From contig NZ_JACHFJ010000012.1 in NCBI RefSeq assembly GCF_014201825.1, forward strand, positions 51,251 to 115,250: 64,000 bases of DNA, in the 5' to 3' direction. Source of the stretch: Acidocella aromatica (GTDB lineage: Bacteria > Pseudomonadota > Alphaproteobacteria > Acetobacterales > Acetobacteraceae). Every line of letters begins with the position of its first letter. Positions within the stretch are counted from its first letter, which is position 1. Made by a program: the position numbers and the translations under genes. This document shows, one piece after another, positions 17,516 to 26,590 of the stretch. The notes beneath the pieces were generated by a model. That model saw only the letters and a program-made list of their open reading frames with translations. It searched no databases and was not told the DNA's origin.

Positions 17516-18919
17516 TTAGCGTTCCTTCACTTGATACGGCACCACGCCGCGCTCGGCGGTGCCCATGTCCAGCCCCGTGCCCATGGGCGGCACCGAGCGA
17601 TGGCGGCAATTCGTGCGCTCGCAGGCGCGGCAGCCGGGGCCGATCGGGTCCACCGCCTGCGGCGAGGCTAGGTTCAGTCCTTCGGCGTAAACCGTCTGCT
17701 CCGCATAGGCGATCTCGCACCCCAGCACCACCGCCACCGCGCGCGGCCGGGCCAGATACGACCCGCCGCTGCGCCCCACCGTGCGGGCGATGTTGAGGTA
17801 GGTCACGTCATCCGGCGTGCTGGCGAGTTGCACCAATATCTCGCCCGGCCGCGCGAAGGCCCGGTACACGTTCCACAGCGGGCACGGCCCACCGAACTGC
17901 GCGAATTGAAAGCGCGTGGCGCTGGAACGCTTGAGGATGTTCCCGGCGATGTCGGTCTTCGCGAAATAGAACGGAATCCCTGGCAGGCCCGGCCTCTGCA
18001 TGGTGCTCAAACGATGGCACACCTGCTCGAAACTGGCGCCGAAGGCGCGTTGCAGCCGCTGGATATCGTAACGCGCCAGACGTGCGGCCTCGTGGAAGCG
18101 CCGATAAGGCAGCATCAGCGCGCCCGCGAAATAATTCGCCAGCGCGATGCGCGCCAGCCCCCGCGCCTCATCGGAGGTGAACGTAACCCGGCGCAACTCC
18201 TTCTCGATCAGCTCTTTCTTCTCCAACTGGCCGATGACATGCGCCAGCCAGAAGGTCTCGCTCTCCGCAGCTGCATCCTCGGCCAGATACAACCGCTTGC
18301 CGCTCCGGCTGAGGCGCCAGAACATGCCTGCCGTCAGCAGCCCGCCCGAGACGCTGGTGGTAATACCATGCGTGTCGCGCAGATAGCGGCGCAGGTCATC
18401 GCGCAACGTAACCGTGGAGAAATGATTATCCTCGAACACCAGCTCCGCAGCGCGGTCCAGCGTCTCGAAATGATTGGTCCGGGACTGCACCCAATCGCGC
18501 ACCTCATCGTAAGGAAAACGCGGCAAGCTTGGCGCCGGGGTCTCGCGCTGCTCGCCCTGCGCGGTATAGGCGCGGTAGAGCGTCATGAACGCCTCGGCCA
18601 TGGCGGGGGCCGCGCGCACCAGCGCCCCAACCTCCCCCTCCACACCACGGATGGAGCGGAACAGTGGATCAGCCAGATCCTCGCGCAGCTGCGCCTCGCG
18701 CCGCGCATCTTCGCTATCCGCGAAGTAAGTTTTCGGCACCTTCAGAATGGCGCACAAACGTTCCAGAAGCGGCACGGTGAGGGGCCGCTGATCCCCCTCG
18801 ATCTGGTTGAGATAGCTGGGAGAAATGGTCAGGCGTTGCGCCAGGGCGGCCTGCTTCAGCCCCGCCTTTTCGCGCGCGCGGCGCAGCCGCTCACCAGCAA
18901 ACATTTTCTTGCGAGTCAC
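17516..18919 (-). CDS. XRE-family short-chain fatty acyl regulator (ScfR/PrpR/RamB type), likely activator of prpDCB
   Basis: The 467-residue protein has an N-terminal XRE helix-turn-helix (about 9-64; [20 protein letters not shown]), a central IrrE/ImmA-like domain in about 150-300, and a C-terminal DUF2083-type domain with a Cys-rich patch, [16 protein letters not shown]. In mycobacteria and corynebacteria such proteins (PrpR, RamB) control the methylcitrate and glyoxylate genes, bind acyl-CoA, and PrpR carries an Fe-S cluster on these cysteines. It is divergent from prpD, with a TTTGCAAA palindrome 10 bases upstream of its start, suggesting autoregulation. Start GTG at 18919 gives the familiar (M)xRKxxFAGxRLR head. 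Confidence 0.88.
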   Translation of the reverse strand: MTRKKMFAGERLRRAREKAGLKQAALAQRLTISPSYLNQIEGDQRPLTVPLLERLCAILKVPKTYFADSEDARREAQLREDLADPLFRSIRGVEGEVGALVRAAPAMAEAFMTLYRAYTAQGEQRETPAPSLPRFPYDEVRDWVQSRTNHFETLDRAAELVFEDNHFSTVTLRDDLRRYLRDTHGITTSVSGGLLTAGMFWRLSRSGKRLYLAEDAAAESETFWLAHVIGQLEKKELIEKELRRVTFTSDEARGLARIALANYFAGALMLPYRRFHEAARLARYDIQRLQRAFGASFEQVCHRLSTMQRPGLPGIPFYFAKTDIAGNILKRSSATRFQFAQFGGPCPLWNVYRAFARPGEILVQLASTPDDVTYLNIARTVGRSGGSYLARPRAVAVVLGCEIAYAEQTVYAEGLNLASPQAVDPIGPGCRACERTNCRHRSVPPMGTGLDMGTAERGVVPYQVKER

Positions 18920-18928
18920 CCCCGGACA

Positions 18929-18936
18929 TTTGCAAA
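18929..18936. promoter_or_regulatory. TTTGCAAA palindrome, probable PrpR/RamB-type operator
   Basis: The perfect palindrome TTTGCAAA lies in the 122-base space between the divergent regulator and prpD genes, 10 bases from the regulator start and about 105 from prpD. PrpR of Mycobacterium tuberculosis is reported to bind this kind of core. Use by the regulator encoded here is inference. Confidence 0.55.
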
Positions 18937-19041
18937 ATTAACAAAACACGGCAAGACCTTTACTCTTATCCGCAAGGCAAACGCTGGACTGAGCAGGCAA
19001 TAAACGCAAAGAGAAGGCCAACCCAAGGAGCTAGTCAGGTC

Positions 19042-20544
19042 GTGAAACTTCACGAGGTCCGCGTTTATCCCTCGAAAGAGCCGCTCAAGCGCGAAGATCA
19101 ACTGGCGTGGAAGATCGCGGGCGTGGCCGCCGACAGGGTCGGCGTGACCAAAGAGGTCACGAACATGGTCATCAACCGGATCATCGATAACGCCGCAGTG
19201 GCCGTTGCCTCCCTTAACCGCCGCCCGGCCGTCTCCGCCCGTGGCGCGGCCCTGGGGCACCTGAAGAAAATGGGCGGCGCGCAGATCTTCGGCGCCCCAG
19301 CCCGCGTGACCGTGAGCCCCGAATGGGCCGCCTGGGCCAACGGCACCGCCGTGCGCGAGCTGGATTATCACGACACCTTCCTCGCCGCCGACTACTCCCA
19401 TCCGGGCGACAATATTCCCCCCATCCTGGCCGTCGCGCAGGCGCTGGAGAAATCCGGCAAGGACCTGATCCGCGGCATCGCCACCGGCTATGAGATCCAT
19501 GTGAACCTGGTGAAGGGCATCTGCCTGCACGAGCACAAGATCGACCATATCGCCCATCTCTGCCCGGCTCAGGCGGCGGGCATAGGCACCCTGCTCAGGC
19601 TGAAGCAGGAGGTCATCTACCAGGCGGTGCAGCAGGCGGTGCATGTCTCCTTCACCACCCGCCAGTCCCGCAAGGGCGAAATCTCCTCCTGGAAGGCCTT
19701 TGCCCCGGCCCATGCCGGCAAGCTGGCCGTCGAGGCCGTGGACCGGGCGATGCGCGGCGAGGGGGCGCCCTCCCCGATCTACGAAGGCGAGGACTCCGTC
19801 ATCGCCTGGATGCTGGACGGTCCCGAGGCCGTGTACCACGTGCCGCTGCCGGAGCCCGGCGAGGCCAAGCGCGCCATTCTGGACAGCTATACCAAGGAGC
19901 ACTCCGCGGAGTATCAGGCCCAAGCGCTCATCGACCTCGCCTTCCGCATGCGCAATTCCATCGAGGATCTGGAAGCGATCGAGAAGATCGTCATCTACAC
20001 CTCGAACCATACGCACACCGTGATCGGCACCGGCGCCAACGACCCGCAGAAGATGGACCCGAAGGCGAGCCGCGAGACGCTCGACCACTCGGTCATGTAC
20101 ATCTTCGCCGTGGCGCTTCAGGATGGGTTCTGGAACTATAAATCCTCCTACGCGCCCAGGCACGCCGCCCGGCCGGATACCGTGCGCCTGTGGCACAAGA
20201 TCGAAACGGTGGAAGACCCCGAGTGGACCCGCCGCTACCACACGCTGGACCTCTCAGAGAAGGCCTTCGGCGGCCGCGTCGAGATCGTCTTCAAGGACGG
20301 TTCCAGACTGGTGGACGAGATGGCCGTCGCCAACGCGCATCCGCTCGGCGCCAGGCCCTTCGGGCGCAAGGACTATATCAACAAGTTCAAGATGCTGACG
20401 GAGGGCATCATCACCACCCGTGAGAGCAACCGTTTCCTCCAGGCGGTGCAGGATCTGCCCCGCCTCGGCCCCGGCGAGCTCTCGGCTTTGAACATCATCC
20501 TTCCGGCTGGCGCGCTCGACGAGTCCAGGCCGGGGATCTTCTAG
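19042..20544 (+). CDS. prpD: 2-methylcitrate dehydratase
   Basis: PrpD dehydrates 2-methylcitrate to 2-methyl-cis-aconitate in propionyl-CoA breakdown. The 500-residue length and the MmgE/PrpD signatures [19 protein letters not shown] (about 110-128), [12 protein letters not shown] and GKAF-type helices fit. Start is GTG at 19042 with GGAG about 11 bases upstream. First gene of prpD-prpC-prpB, facing away from its probable regulator. A separate AcnD/PrpF pair is not present here, consistent with the PrpD route. Confidence 0.95.
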   Translation: MKLHEVRVYPSKEPLKREDQLAWKIAGVAADRVGVTKEVTNMVINRIIDNAAVAVASLNRRPAVSARGAALGHLKKMGGAQIFGAPARVTVSPEWAAWANGTAVRELDYHDTFLAADYSHPGDNIPPILAVAQALEKSGKDLIRGIATGYEIHVNLVKGICLHEHKIDHIAHLCPAQAAGIGTLLRLKQEVIYQAVQQAVHVSFTTRQSRKGEISSWKAFAPAHAGKLAVEAVDRAMRGEGAPSPIYEGEDSVIAWMLDGPEAVYHVPLPEPGEAKRAILDSYTKEHSAEYQAQALIDLAFRMRNSIEDLEAIEKIVIYTSNHTHTVIGTGANDPQKMDPKASRETLDHSVMYIFAVALQDGFWNYKSSYAPRHAARPDTVRLWHKIETVEDPEWTRRYHTLDLSEKAFGGRVEIVFKDGSRLVDEMAVANAHPLGARPFGRKDYINKFKMLTEGIITTRESNRFLQAVQDLPRLGPGELSALNIILPAGALDESRPGIF

Positions 20545-20603
20545 CCCCTCCGCGCGCAAGCAAAGAGGGAACGTCTTTGAACTTCTTTAAAAAAGGGAAA
20601 GCC

Positions 20604-21752
20604 ATGAACGAAACAAGCACTCTGCCGAAGCCGAAGAAATCCGTCGCGCTCTCGGGCGTTGCCGCTGGCAACACCGCGCTCTGCACCGTTGGCCGCAGCG
20701 GCAACGACCTGCACTATCGCGGCTATGATATCCTGGACTTCGCGGACAGCTCCGAGTTCGAGGAAATCGCCCACCTGCTCGTGCACGGCACCCTGCCGAA
20801 CATCGCCGAGCTGGCGGCCTACAAGACCAAGCTGAAATCCCTGCGTGGCCTGCCCGCCGCCGCCAAGGCCGTGCTGGAGCAGATCCCCGCCGCCGCGCAC
20901 CCGATGGACGTGATGCGCACCTATGTGTCCGCTCTCGGCACCATCCTGCCGGAAGCGCATGACCACAACCAGCCCGGCGCCAAGGACATCGCCGACAAGC
21001 TGATGGCTTCGCTCGGCTCCGCCCTGCTGTACTGGTACCATTTCTCCACCAACGGCAAGCGCATCGAGGTCGAGACCGACGACGACTCCATCGGCGGCCA
21101 CTTCCTGCACCTGCTGCACGGCAAGGCCCCGCAGGAGAGCTGGGTGCGCGCCATGCACACCTCGCTCATCCTCTACGCCGAGCATGAGTTCAACGCCTCC
21201 ACCTTCACCTGCCGCGTCGTCGCCGGCACGGGGTCGGATTTCTACTCCGCCATCGCCGGCGGCATCGGCGCGCTGCGCGGGCCGAAGCATGGCGGCGCGA
21301 ACGAGGTCGCCTTCGAGATCCAGAAGCGCTACAACAGCCCGGATGAGGCGGAGATCGACATCCGCCAGCGTGTGGCGAACAAGGAAGTGGTGATCGGCTT
21401 CGGCCACCCGGTGTACACCATCTCCGATCCGCGCAACGTCGTCATCAAGCGCGTCGCCAAGCACCTCTCCGACGAAGCCCGCTCGACCAAGATGTACGAC
21501 ATCGCCGAGCGCCTGGAGAGCGTGATGAAGGAAGTGAAGAACATGTTCCCGAACCTCGACTGGTTCTCGGCCGTGTCCTACCACATGATGGGCGTGCCGA
21601 CCGCCATGTTCACCCCGCTCTTCGTGATCTCGCGCACATCCGGCTGGAGCGCGCACATCATCGAGCAGCGCGTGGACGGCAAGATCATCCGCCCCTCCGC
21701 CAACTATGTCGGGCCGGAAAACCTGACCTACGTCCCCCTGGCGGACCGCTAA
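20604..21752 (+). CDS. prpC: 2-methylcitrate synthase
   Basis: A citrate-synthase-fold enzyme condensing propionyl-CoA with oxaloacetate. 382 residues. Family marks: [17 protein letters not shown] near the N-terminus, [26 protein letters not shown] (catalytic His region) and [13 protein letters not shown]. The linked prpD and prpB decide the methylcitrate over the citrate assignment. The ATG at 20604 has GGGAAA upstream; the TTG at 20577 would add an unlikely FFKKGK segment. A terminator follows at once. Confidence 0.95.
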   Translation: MNETSTLPKPKKSVALSGVAAGNTALCTVGRSGNDLHYRGYDILDFADSSEFEEIAHLLVHGTLPNIAELAAYKTKLKSLRGLPAAAKAVLEQIPAAAHPMDVMRTYVSALGTILPEAHDHNQPGAKDIADKLMASLGSALLYWYHFSTNGKRIEVETDDDSIGGHFLHLLHGKAPQESWVRAMHTSLILYAEHEFNASTFTCRVVAGTGSDFYSAIAGGIGALRGPKHGGANEVAFEIQKRYNSPDEAEIDIRQRVANKEVVIGFGHPVYTISDPRNVVIKRVAKHLSDEARSTKMYDIAERLESVMKEVKNMFPNLDWFSAVSYHMMGVPTAMFTPLFVISRTSGWSAHIIEQRVDGKIIRPSANYVGPENLTYVPLADR

Positions 21753-21760
21753 ATCCTGCG

Positions 21761-21789
21761 CCCCGCCAAGGCAACTTGGCGGGGTTTTT
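21761..21789 (+). terminator. rho-independent terminator between prpC and prpB
   Basis: A 10-bp stem CCCCGCCAAG / CTTGGCGGGG with a GCAA tetraloop is followed by TTTTT. It begins eight bases after the prpC stop, so prpB, 62 bases further on, may depend on readthrough or its own promoter. Confidence 0.9.
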
Positions 21790-21850
21790 AAGTTATAGGT
21801 TTGCGCGCGGCCGCCCCACCAGCCCCGCGCGCCTGAATATGGAGACTACC

Positions 21851-22765
21851 ATGACTTATCTGAGCGCATCTTCTTATTCCCACGTCCCGGCGGGCGACCG
21901 CTTCCGCGCCCTGCTGGCCAAGCCCGGCATTCTGGGCATCCCCGGCACCCATAACGGCCTCGCCGCGCAGCAGGCGCGCAATGCGGGCTTCGAGGCCTGC
22001 TACCTCTCGGGTGCCGCGATGACCGCCTCGATGGGCCTGCCGGATCTCGGCATCATCACCGTCGATGAAGTCGCCTTCTTCATCCGTCAGGTCACCCGCG
22101 CCTCCGGCTTGCCGGTGCTGGTGGATGGCGATACCGGCTACGGCGAAGCCCTGAACGTGATGCACATGGTCCGCACCTTCGAGGATGCCGGTGCCGCCGC
22201 CGTGCATCTGGAAGACCAGATCCTGCCGAAGAAATGCGGGCATCTGAACGACAAGAAGCTGGCCTCGCCCGAGGATATGGCCGCCAAGGTGGCCGCCGCC
22301 GCTCATGCCCGCCGCCATCTCTACATCATCGCCCGGACCGACGCCGCCGCCTCCGAAGGCATGGACGGCGCCGTGGCCCGCGCCAAGCTGTACATGGAAG
22401 CCGGCGCCGATGCGATCTTCCCCGAGGCGCTGAACACCGAGGAAGCCTTCCGCGAGTTCGCTCGCCGCATGCCGGGCGTGCCGCTGCTGGCCAACATGAC
22501 CGAGTTCGGCCGCACGCCGTTCTACACCAAGGAGCAGTTCGAGGATTTCGGCTACAAGATGATGATCTGGCCGGTGACCTCGCTGCGCGTGGCGGCCCTG
22601 GCGCAGGAGAAGCTGTTCCAGGCCATCGCCAAGGATGGCGGCGCACAGAACTGCGTGGACCAGATGCTGACCCGCAAGGACCTGTACGCCACCATCGACT
22701 ATGCCGGCTTCGAGGCGCTGGACAGCACCATCGTGAAGACGATCGTGCCCGAGCCGATCAAGTAA
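21851..22765 (+). CDS. prpB: 2-methylisocitrate lyase
   Basis: PrpB cleaves 2-methylisocitrate to pyruvate and succinate. Of the isocitrate-lyase/PEP-mutase family: DGDTGYGEA (92-100) binds Mg2+, and Cys129 in LPKKCGH is the catalytic cysteine. 304 residues, normal. The ATG at 21851 follows GGAG; an ATG at 21839 overlaps the Shine-Dalgarno itself and is rejected. A structured repeat lies right after the stop. Confidence 0.95.
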   Translation: MTYLSASSYSHVPAGDRFRALLAKPGILGIPGTHNGLAAQQARNAGFEACYLSGAAMTASMGLPDLGIITVDEVAFFIRQVTRASGLPVLVDGDTGYGEALNVMHMVRTFEDAGAAAVHLEDQILPKKCGHLNDKKLASPEDMAAKVAAAAHARRHLYIIARTDAAASEGMDGAVARAKLYMEAGADAIFPEALNTEEAFREFARRMPGVPLLANMTEFGRTPFYTKEQFEDFGYKMMIWPVTSLRVAALAQEKLFQAIAKDGGAQNCVDQMLTRKDLYATIDYAGFEALDSTIVKTIVPEPIK

Positions 22766-22775
22766 GAAAACTTAA

Positions 22776-22866
22776 AAAAGTTTTTGCGGGTGTGGGGGCT
22801 TTTTCCAAAAAGCCCCCACGTTCTTTTTGGCCCTTTTTAAAAAAGGGCCAAACCCCAAAAACTTCT
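22776..22866. repeat. palindromic intergenic element that can fold as a three-way junction
   Basis: Two near-perfect hairpins, 22792-22819 (13-bp stem GTGGGGGCTTTTT) and 22827-22851 (TTGGCCCTTTT stem), stand side by side inside an outer stem that pairs 22778-22786 (AAGTTTTTG) with 22856-22864. Poly-T and poly-A tracts alternate with G/C blocks. It may terminate prpB transcription. The compound symmetry looks like a dispersed intergenic repeat, but only one full copy is in the window. A weak echo (CTTCTTTAAAAAAGGG) precedes prpC. Confidence 0.6.
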
Positions 22867-22873
22867 GTTACTT

Positions 22874-23062
22874 TTATCCGCCCGCCGCCAGCGCCTTCAC
22901 AAAAGCGTAGATCACCAGCGGCACAGCGATCAGTACATAAGCCCGCAGCAGCCAGAGCAGCGCCACCTCCCATCCGCTTAGCTTGCGGCGCGGATAGGGA
23001 ATGTACTTCTGCGCGGAACGCTGCGCTGGTTCCAGCACTTGCAGAATATCGTCCTGAGTCAT
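22874..23062 (-). CDS. small single-pass membrane protein of unknown function
   Basis: 62 residues: a soluble head (MTQDDILQVLEPAQRSAQKY), a basic linker PYPRRKLSG, then one long hydrophobic helix (about 32-58) ending KALAAGG. It overlaps the end of the NRAMP-related transporter gene by four bases (ATGA), so it is probably coexpressed and may be an accessory subunit. No family recognised. Confidence 0.6.
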   Translation of the reverse strand: MTQDDILQVLEPAQRSAQKYIPYPRRKLSGWEVALLWLLRAYVLIAVPLVIYAFVKALAAGG

Positions 23063-24417
23063 GACGGAAACACCGTGAGCACGCCATACACCGCCCCCGC
23101 CAGCGAGATGGCGATAATGATGAGCCCGCCAGCAAGATTGCCAAGCCGCCGGTTGGCCAGCTCACCCATGATCTCGCGGTCATTCACCAGCAGCAGCAGA
23201 AACAGCAGCGCGGGCGCCATCAGCAGCGTGGCGATCACGTTCACGCTCAACGTCAGCGCCAGCAGCGGCGCGTGGGGAATCAGCACGATGCCCGCCGCGA
23301 ACAGCGTGGAGAGAATAGCCGCGCCGTAGAACCAGCGGCCGGTGTGAAAATCGAGATTGAGACTGTGCCGAGCGGAAACCGTTTCCGCCAGGGCGTAGGA
23401 AGAGCTGGTGGAGATCGTCATCGCCGCGACCAGCCCGGCCTCCGTCATGCCCAAAGCGAACAGCGTGGCCCCGGTATGGCCGATAAGCGGCTGCAACGCC
23501 GTCGCGAAATCAGCGCCGGAGGCGAACTGCCCGATATCGGTATGCGCCGCGAAAAGCGGGGCCGCCGCCGCCACGGTGGCGATGGCCGCCACGGCGGCGA
23601 TCAGCGCGCCCAGTGCCGTGTCGATCCGCCCCTGCACCAGATCGGCACGGGTGAGGCCTTTATCGACCACCGCGCTTTGCTGGAAGAAGATCATCCAGGG
23701 CGTCACCGTCGCGCCGATATCAGCCAGCATCAGCACCACGAAATCGGTACGGAACCCGCCGGGCAACGGCCCCCATGTGGCCAGGGCGTGGGCCAGGGCC
23801 GCACCATCTGGGTGCGCCATAAGTGCAGCCGGGATGAACAGCAGATTCCCCGCCGCCAGCGCCAGCAGCGTGCGCTCCCATGTGGCGTAACGGCGCAGTG
23901 CCAGCGAGGCCAGCACCAGCGCCACCCCCGCCCCCACCGAGACCACGGGCTTGAGTCCGAAATACAGCCCGCCCGCCTGGATGGCGATGAACTCGGTGAC
24001 AAGCGTCAATATATTGCCGAACACCAGATCGGCCATGGCGAAATAGCCCCAGAACGAGCCGAAACGCTGGAAGATCAGCTCCGCATGCCCCCGATGGGTG
24101 GCCACGCCGAGGCGCACCGTCATCTCCTGCACCACATAGGCCATGGCAAAGGTGAGCAGGATGAAGGGAACGAAGAACCCGACGCCATACGTCGCCCCGG
24201 TGGTGGCATAGGAGACCATGGACGGGCCATCATTCTCGCCCAGCATCACCAGAACCCCAGGCCCGGCCAGCAGCCAAAGCAACCGCAGCCAGCGCCTCTG
24301 CGCCCTGGTTTTCTGCACGCGCAAACGGTCGCGCGCGCGCATCACGTCCTCGCGCGGCACCTCACCGGCGGGGCCGCCCTGCCCATTCATCGGCATCAGC
24401 CTCGCATTGTCAGCCAT
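23059..24417 (-). CDS. NRAMP-related divalent metal transporter (possible NRMT-type Mg2+/Mn2+ carrier)
   Basis: 452 residues with about 11 hydrophobic helices and the LeuT-like NRAMP layout. In classical NRAMPs helix 1 has DPGN and helix 6 has MPH; here helix 1 reads GENDGPSMVSYATTGA and helix 6 reads TPWMIFFQQSAVVDKG. The helix 6 form PW-x-x-FFQQSxVVDK is the one I associate with NRAMP-related magnesium transporters, which lack the metal-binding Met. A charged N-terminal tail of about 45 residues precedes helix 1. The gene is divergent from zur, so zinc/manganese-linked control is possible. Metal specificity is inference. Confidence 0.8.
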   Translation of the reverse strand: MADNARLMPMNGQGGPAGEVPREDVMRARDRLRVQKTRAQRRWLRLLWLLAGPGVLVMLGENDGPSMVSYATTGATYGVGFFVPFILLTFAMAYVVQEMTVRLGVATHRGHAELIFQRFGSFWGYFAMADLVFGNILTLVTEFIAIQAGGLYFGLKPVVSVGAGVALVLASLALRRYATWERTLLALAAGNLLFIPAALMAHPDGAALAHALATWGPLPGGFRTDFVVLMLADIGATVTPWMIFFQQSAVVDKGLTRADLVQGRIDTALGALIAAVAAIATVAAAAPLFAAHTDIGQFASGADFATALQPLIGHTGATLFALGMTEAGLVAAMTISTSSSYALAETVSARHSLNLDFHTGRWFYGAAILSTLFAAGIVLIPHAPLLALTLSVNVIATLLMAPALLFLLLLVNDREIMGELANRRLGNLAGGLIIIAISLAGAVYGVLTVFPS

Positions 24418-24502
24418 GTTGAAAACCTAGCCTTGCCCAAGGTTTCGTCAAGAGACGTCCGCCCCCTCCCCCCATGCCGCGCAATGCCGTATCATCGGCC
24501 TC

Positions 24503-24973
24503 ATGCCTCATGACCATGCTGCCCACAGCGAGCGCGACATCCCGGCCCTGCTGGCTGCGGCGGAACAACTCTGCGCCAAGCACGGCACGCAGCTCACGGC
24601 CCTGCGGCGGGAAGTGCTGGAACTGATCCTGCACGCGGAGGCGCCGGTTACCGCGTACCAGCTGCTCGACCAGCTGCGGGAGATCCGCAAATCCGCCGTG
24701 CCGCCCACAGTGTACCGGGCGCTGGACTTTCTGCTCGCCAATCGGCTGATCCACCGCATCGAACGGCTGAACGCCTTCATCCCCTGCGCCGAGACCGACC
24801 ACGAGCATAACGACGTGCAGTTCCTCATCTGCCGCAAATGCGGCGCGGTGATGGAGATCGAGGATCACGGCATCTCCACCGCCCTGGCCAAGGCGGCTGC
24901 GGCGCACGGCTTCCACCCGGCCCAGGCGATCGTGGAACTGGACGGGATATGCGCCGCCTGCGCTAAGGACTGA
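24503..24973 (+). CDS. zur: Fur family regulator, zinc uptake regulator Zur
   Basis: 156 residues: a winged helix (about 15-90; PPTVYRALDFLLANRLIHR) and a dimerisation domain with the structural zinc set Cys110, Cys113, Cys150 and Cys153 (CRKCG and CAAC). A His-rich patch, ETDHEHND (97-104), provides sensory ligands. The neighbouring znuACBB genes and the Zur-type box at 28259 favour Zur over Fur. It overlaps the convergent permease gene by 11 bases. Confidence 0.88.
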   Translation: MPHDHAAHSERDIPALLAAAEQLCAKHGTQLTALRREVLELILHAEAPVTAYQLLDQLREIRKSAVPPTVYRALDFLLANRLIHRIERLNAFIPCAETDHEHNDVQFLICRKCGAVMEIEDHGISTALAKAAAAHGFHPAQAIVELDGICAACAKD

Positions 24974-25748
24974 GCCGGCGCGTCAGCCGCGCCGCCAGAT
25001 AGGCCGCGGCCGATAGCGTGCCGACAAAAAAGCCCGACGGAAGCCCCGTAAGATAGGCCAAAGCCAGCGCCGCCCAGGCGATGAGCAACGCCAGTATTAT
25101 GCTCACCCCCAGCGCGGGCAGCGGGGCGCGGACCAGATTGCGCGCCGCCGCCGCTGGGCCGACCATGAGAGTGAACACCAGCAGCGCTCCCGCGATGGGC
25201 AGCGCCACGGCGGATGTCACGGCCAGCAGGCCGAGGAACAGCAAATCGAGCCCCGCGCCGGAGAGCCCGCGCGTTGCGGCGAGATCGGGGACCAGGGCGC
25301 TATAGGTGAGCGGGCGGAAGCAGAGCAGCAGCACCACCGGCACGCCAATGCCAATGCCGAAAGCCGGCGGCAGATCCGCCGCGCCAACGCCGAGGATCTG
25401 CCCGAACAGCAGGGCATAAACCGCGTTGCTGTACTGGCCCGAAAGGCTGAGAAACAGCGCCCCCAGCCCAAGCATGGCGACCAGTACCAGGGCCGTGGCG
25501 GCGTCGGGCCTCTGGGCGCGCTTCAGCCAAGCCAGCCCCGCCACACCACCCAGCGCAAACACCGCCAGCCCATAGAACCTCGCGATGCCCAGCAGCCCGG
25601 CCAACGCCGCACCGGGAAACGCCGCCATGGGCAGCGCATGCGCCGCGAACCCGGCACCGCGCAGCACCACGAAATATCCGGCGCAACCCGCGGCCAGGGC
25701 CACCAGCGTGGCGACGATCCAGGCATCCAGCATATAGGGCTCGAACAT
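24963..25748 (-). CDS. metal ABC transporter permease (ABC-3 family), second copy
   Basis: 261 residues with about eight hydrophobic helices, including FVVLRGAGFAAHALPMAAFPGAA-type ABC-3 motifs (shown in part: RGAGFAAHAL) and ALPIAGALLVFTLMVGPAAA. Last of the leftward znu cluster. The start may be ATG 25748 or GTG 25754; the GTG would give a four-base overlap with the upstream permease gene. The two unequal permeases suggest a heterodimeric channel instead of the usual ZnuB homodimer. Confidence 0.85.
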   Translation of the reverse strand: MFEPYMLDAWIVATLVALAAGCAGYFVVLRGAGFAAHALPMAAFPGAALAGLLGIARFYGLAVFALGGVAGLAWLKRAQRPDAATALVLVAMLGLGALFLSLSGQYSNAVYALLFGQILGVGAADLPPAFGIGIGVPVVLLLCFRPLTYSALVPDLAATRGLSGAGLDLLFLGLLAVTSAVALPIAGALLVFTLMVGPAAAARNLVRAPLPALGVSIILALLIAWAALALAYLTGLPSGFFVGTLSAAAYLAARLTRRLSP

Positions 25749-25750
25749 GC

Positions 25751-26590
25751 TCACCCCCGCCTGACCAGCGAGGCCACCGCATAAACCGCCAGCACCAGCG
25801 CCGTGATGAAGAAGCTCACCGGCCAGACATGCCCCGGCGTCCAGCCATAGCTCTGGTACGCCAGCCACACCCCGCCCCAGGCACAGAACAGCCCAAGCAG
25901 CGCGGCCAACCCCATGGCCGCCGCAGGGCTGTGCGCCAACCGCAACGCCGCAGCCGCCGGACCAATGAGCAGCGCCGTGGAGAGGATCGCCCCCACCGCC
26001 ATGGCGGAGAGCGTGACCGCCAGCGCCAGCAGCAGCAGATAAGCCGTCCCCAGCAGCCGCGTATTCACGCCGTCGGCCTTAGCGAGTTCAGAATCCAGCG
26101 AGGCCAGCAGCAACGGGCGGTAGATCAACCCCAGCCCCAGCAGCCCCGCCAACGCGCCCAGCGCCACCGCCACGCCCAGCCCCGGCGGGGCGGCGAAGAG
26201 CGAGCCGAACATCACGCTCACCGCGGCTCCGGCGCTGCCTTTCACGGTCACGTCCAGGTAGAGCAGCAGCGCCGTCCCCCCCATGCCCGCCCCCAGCACG
26301 ATGCCCGCCGCCAGATCCCGCTCCGCCGCACGGCGGGTGCCGATGACCTCCAGCGCCAGCGCCCCCAACACCGAGAGGCTGAAGAACCCCAGCAGCGGGC
26401 TGATGCCCAGCAGATAAGCCATCGCCCCGCCCGCGGAGCTGACATCGGCCAGCGCATGCCCGGCAAAGGACTGGCTGCGCAGCACGGTAAACACGCCCGC
26501 CGCCCCCGAGAGCAGCGCCGCGCCAGCCCCAATGAGCAGCGCGTTCTGCACCGGCACGCTGGCCAGGAATCCGGGCTGCAACAGCATCAT
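25751..26590 (-). CDS. znuB: metal ABC transporter permease (ABC-3 family), first copy
   Basis: 279 residues, about eight helices. ABC-3 marks are VLRSQSFAGHALADVSSAGG (the cytoplasmic coupling and metal-path region) and AVGAILSTALLIGPAAAA. Coupled to the ATPase gene by ATGA. Part of znuA-znuC-znuB-znuB, read leftward. Zinc is favoured by Zur and its box, but manganese cannot be excluded. Confidence 0.88.
   Translation of the reverse strand: MMLLQPGFLASVPVQNALLIGAGAALLSGAAGVFTVLRSQSFAGHALADVSSAGGAMAYLLGISPLLGFFSLSVLGALALEVIGTRRAAERDLAAGIVLGAGMGGTALLLYLDVTVKGSAGAAVSVMFGSLFAAPPGLGVAVALGALAGLLGLGLIYRPLLLASLDSELAKADGVNTRLLGTAYLLLLALAVTLSAMAVGAILSTALLIGPAAAALRLAHSPAAAMGLAALLGLFCAWGGVWLAYQSYGWTPGHVWPVSFFITALVLAVYAVASLVRRG

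Noticed and set aside
18916..20241. A 441-codon leftward open frame opposite prpD
   Set aside because: It mirrors the codon structure of prpD, has no family features, and prpD is certain. High GC makes long antisense frames common here.
24418..24502. A second Zur box between zur and the NRAMP-like gene
   Set aside because: The best stretch (AATGCCGTATCAT) matches the palindrome found at 28259 too poorly to support.
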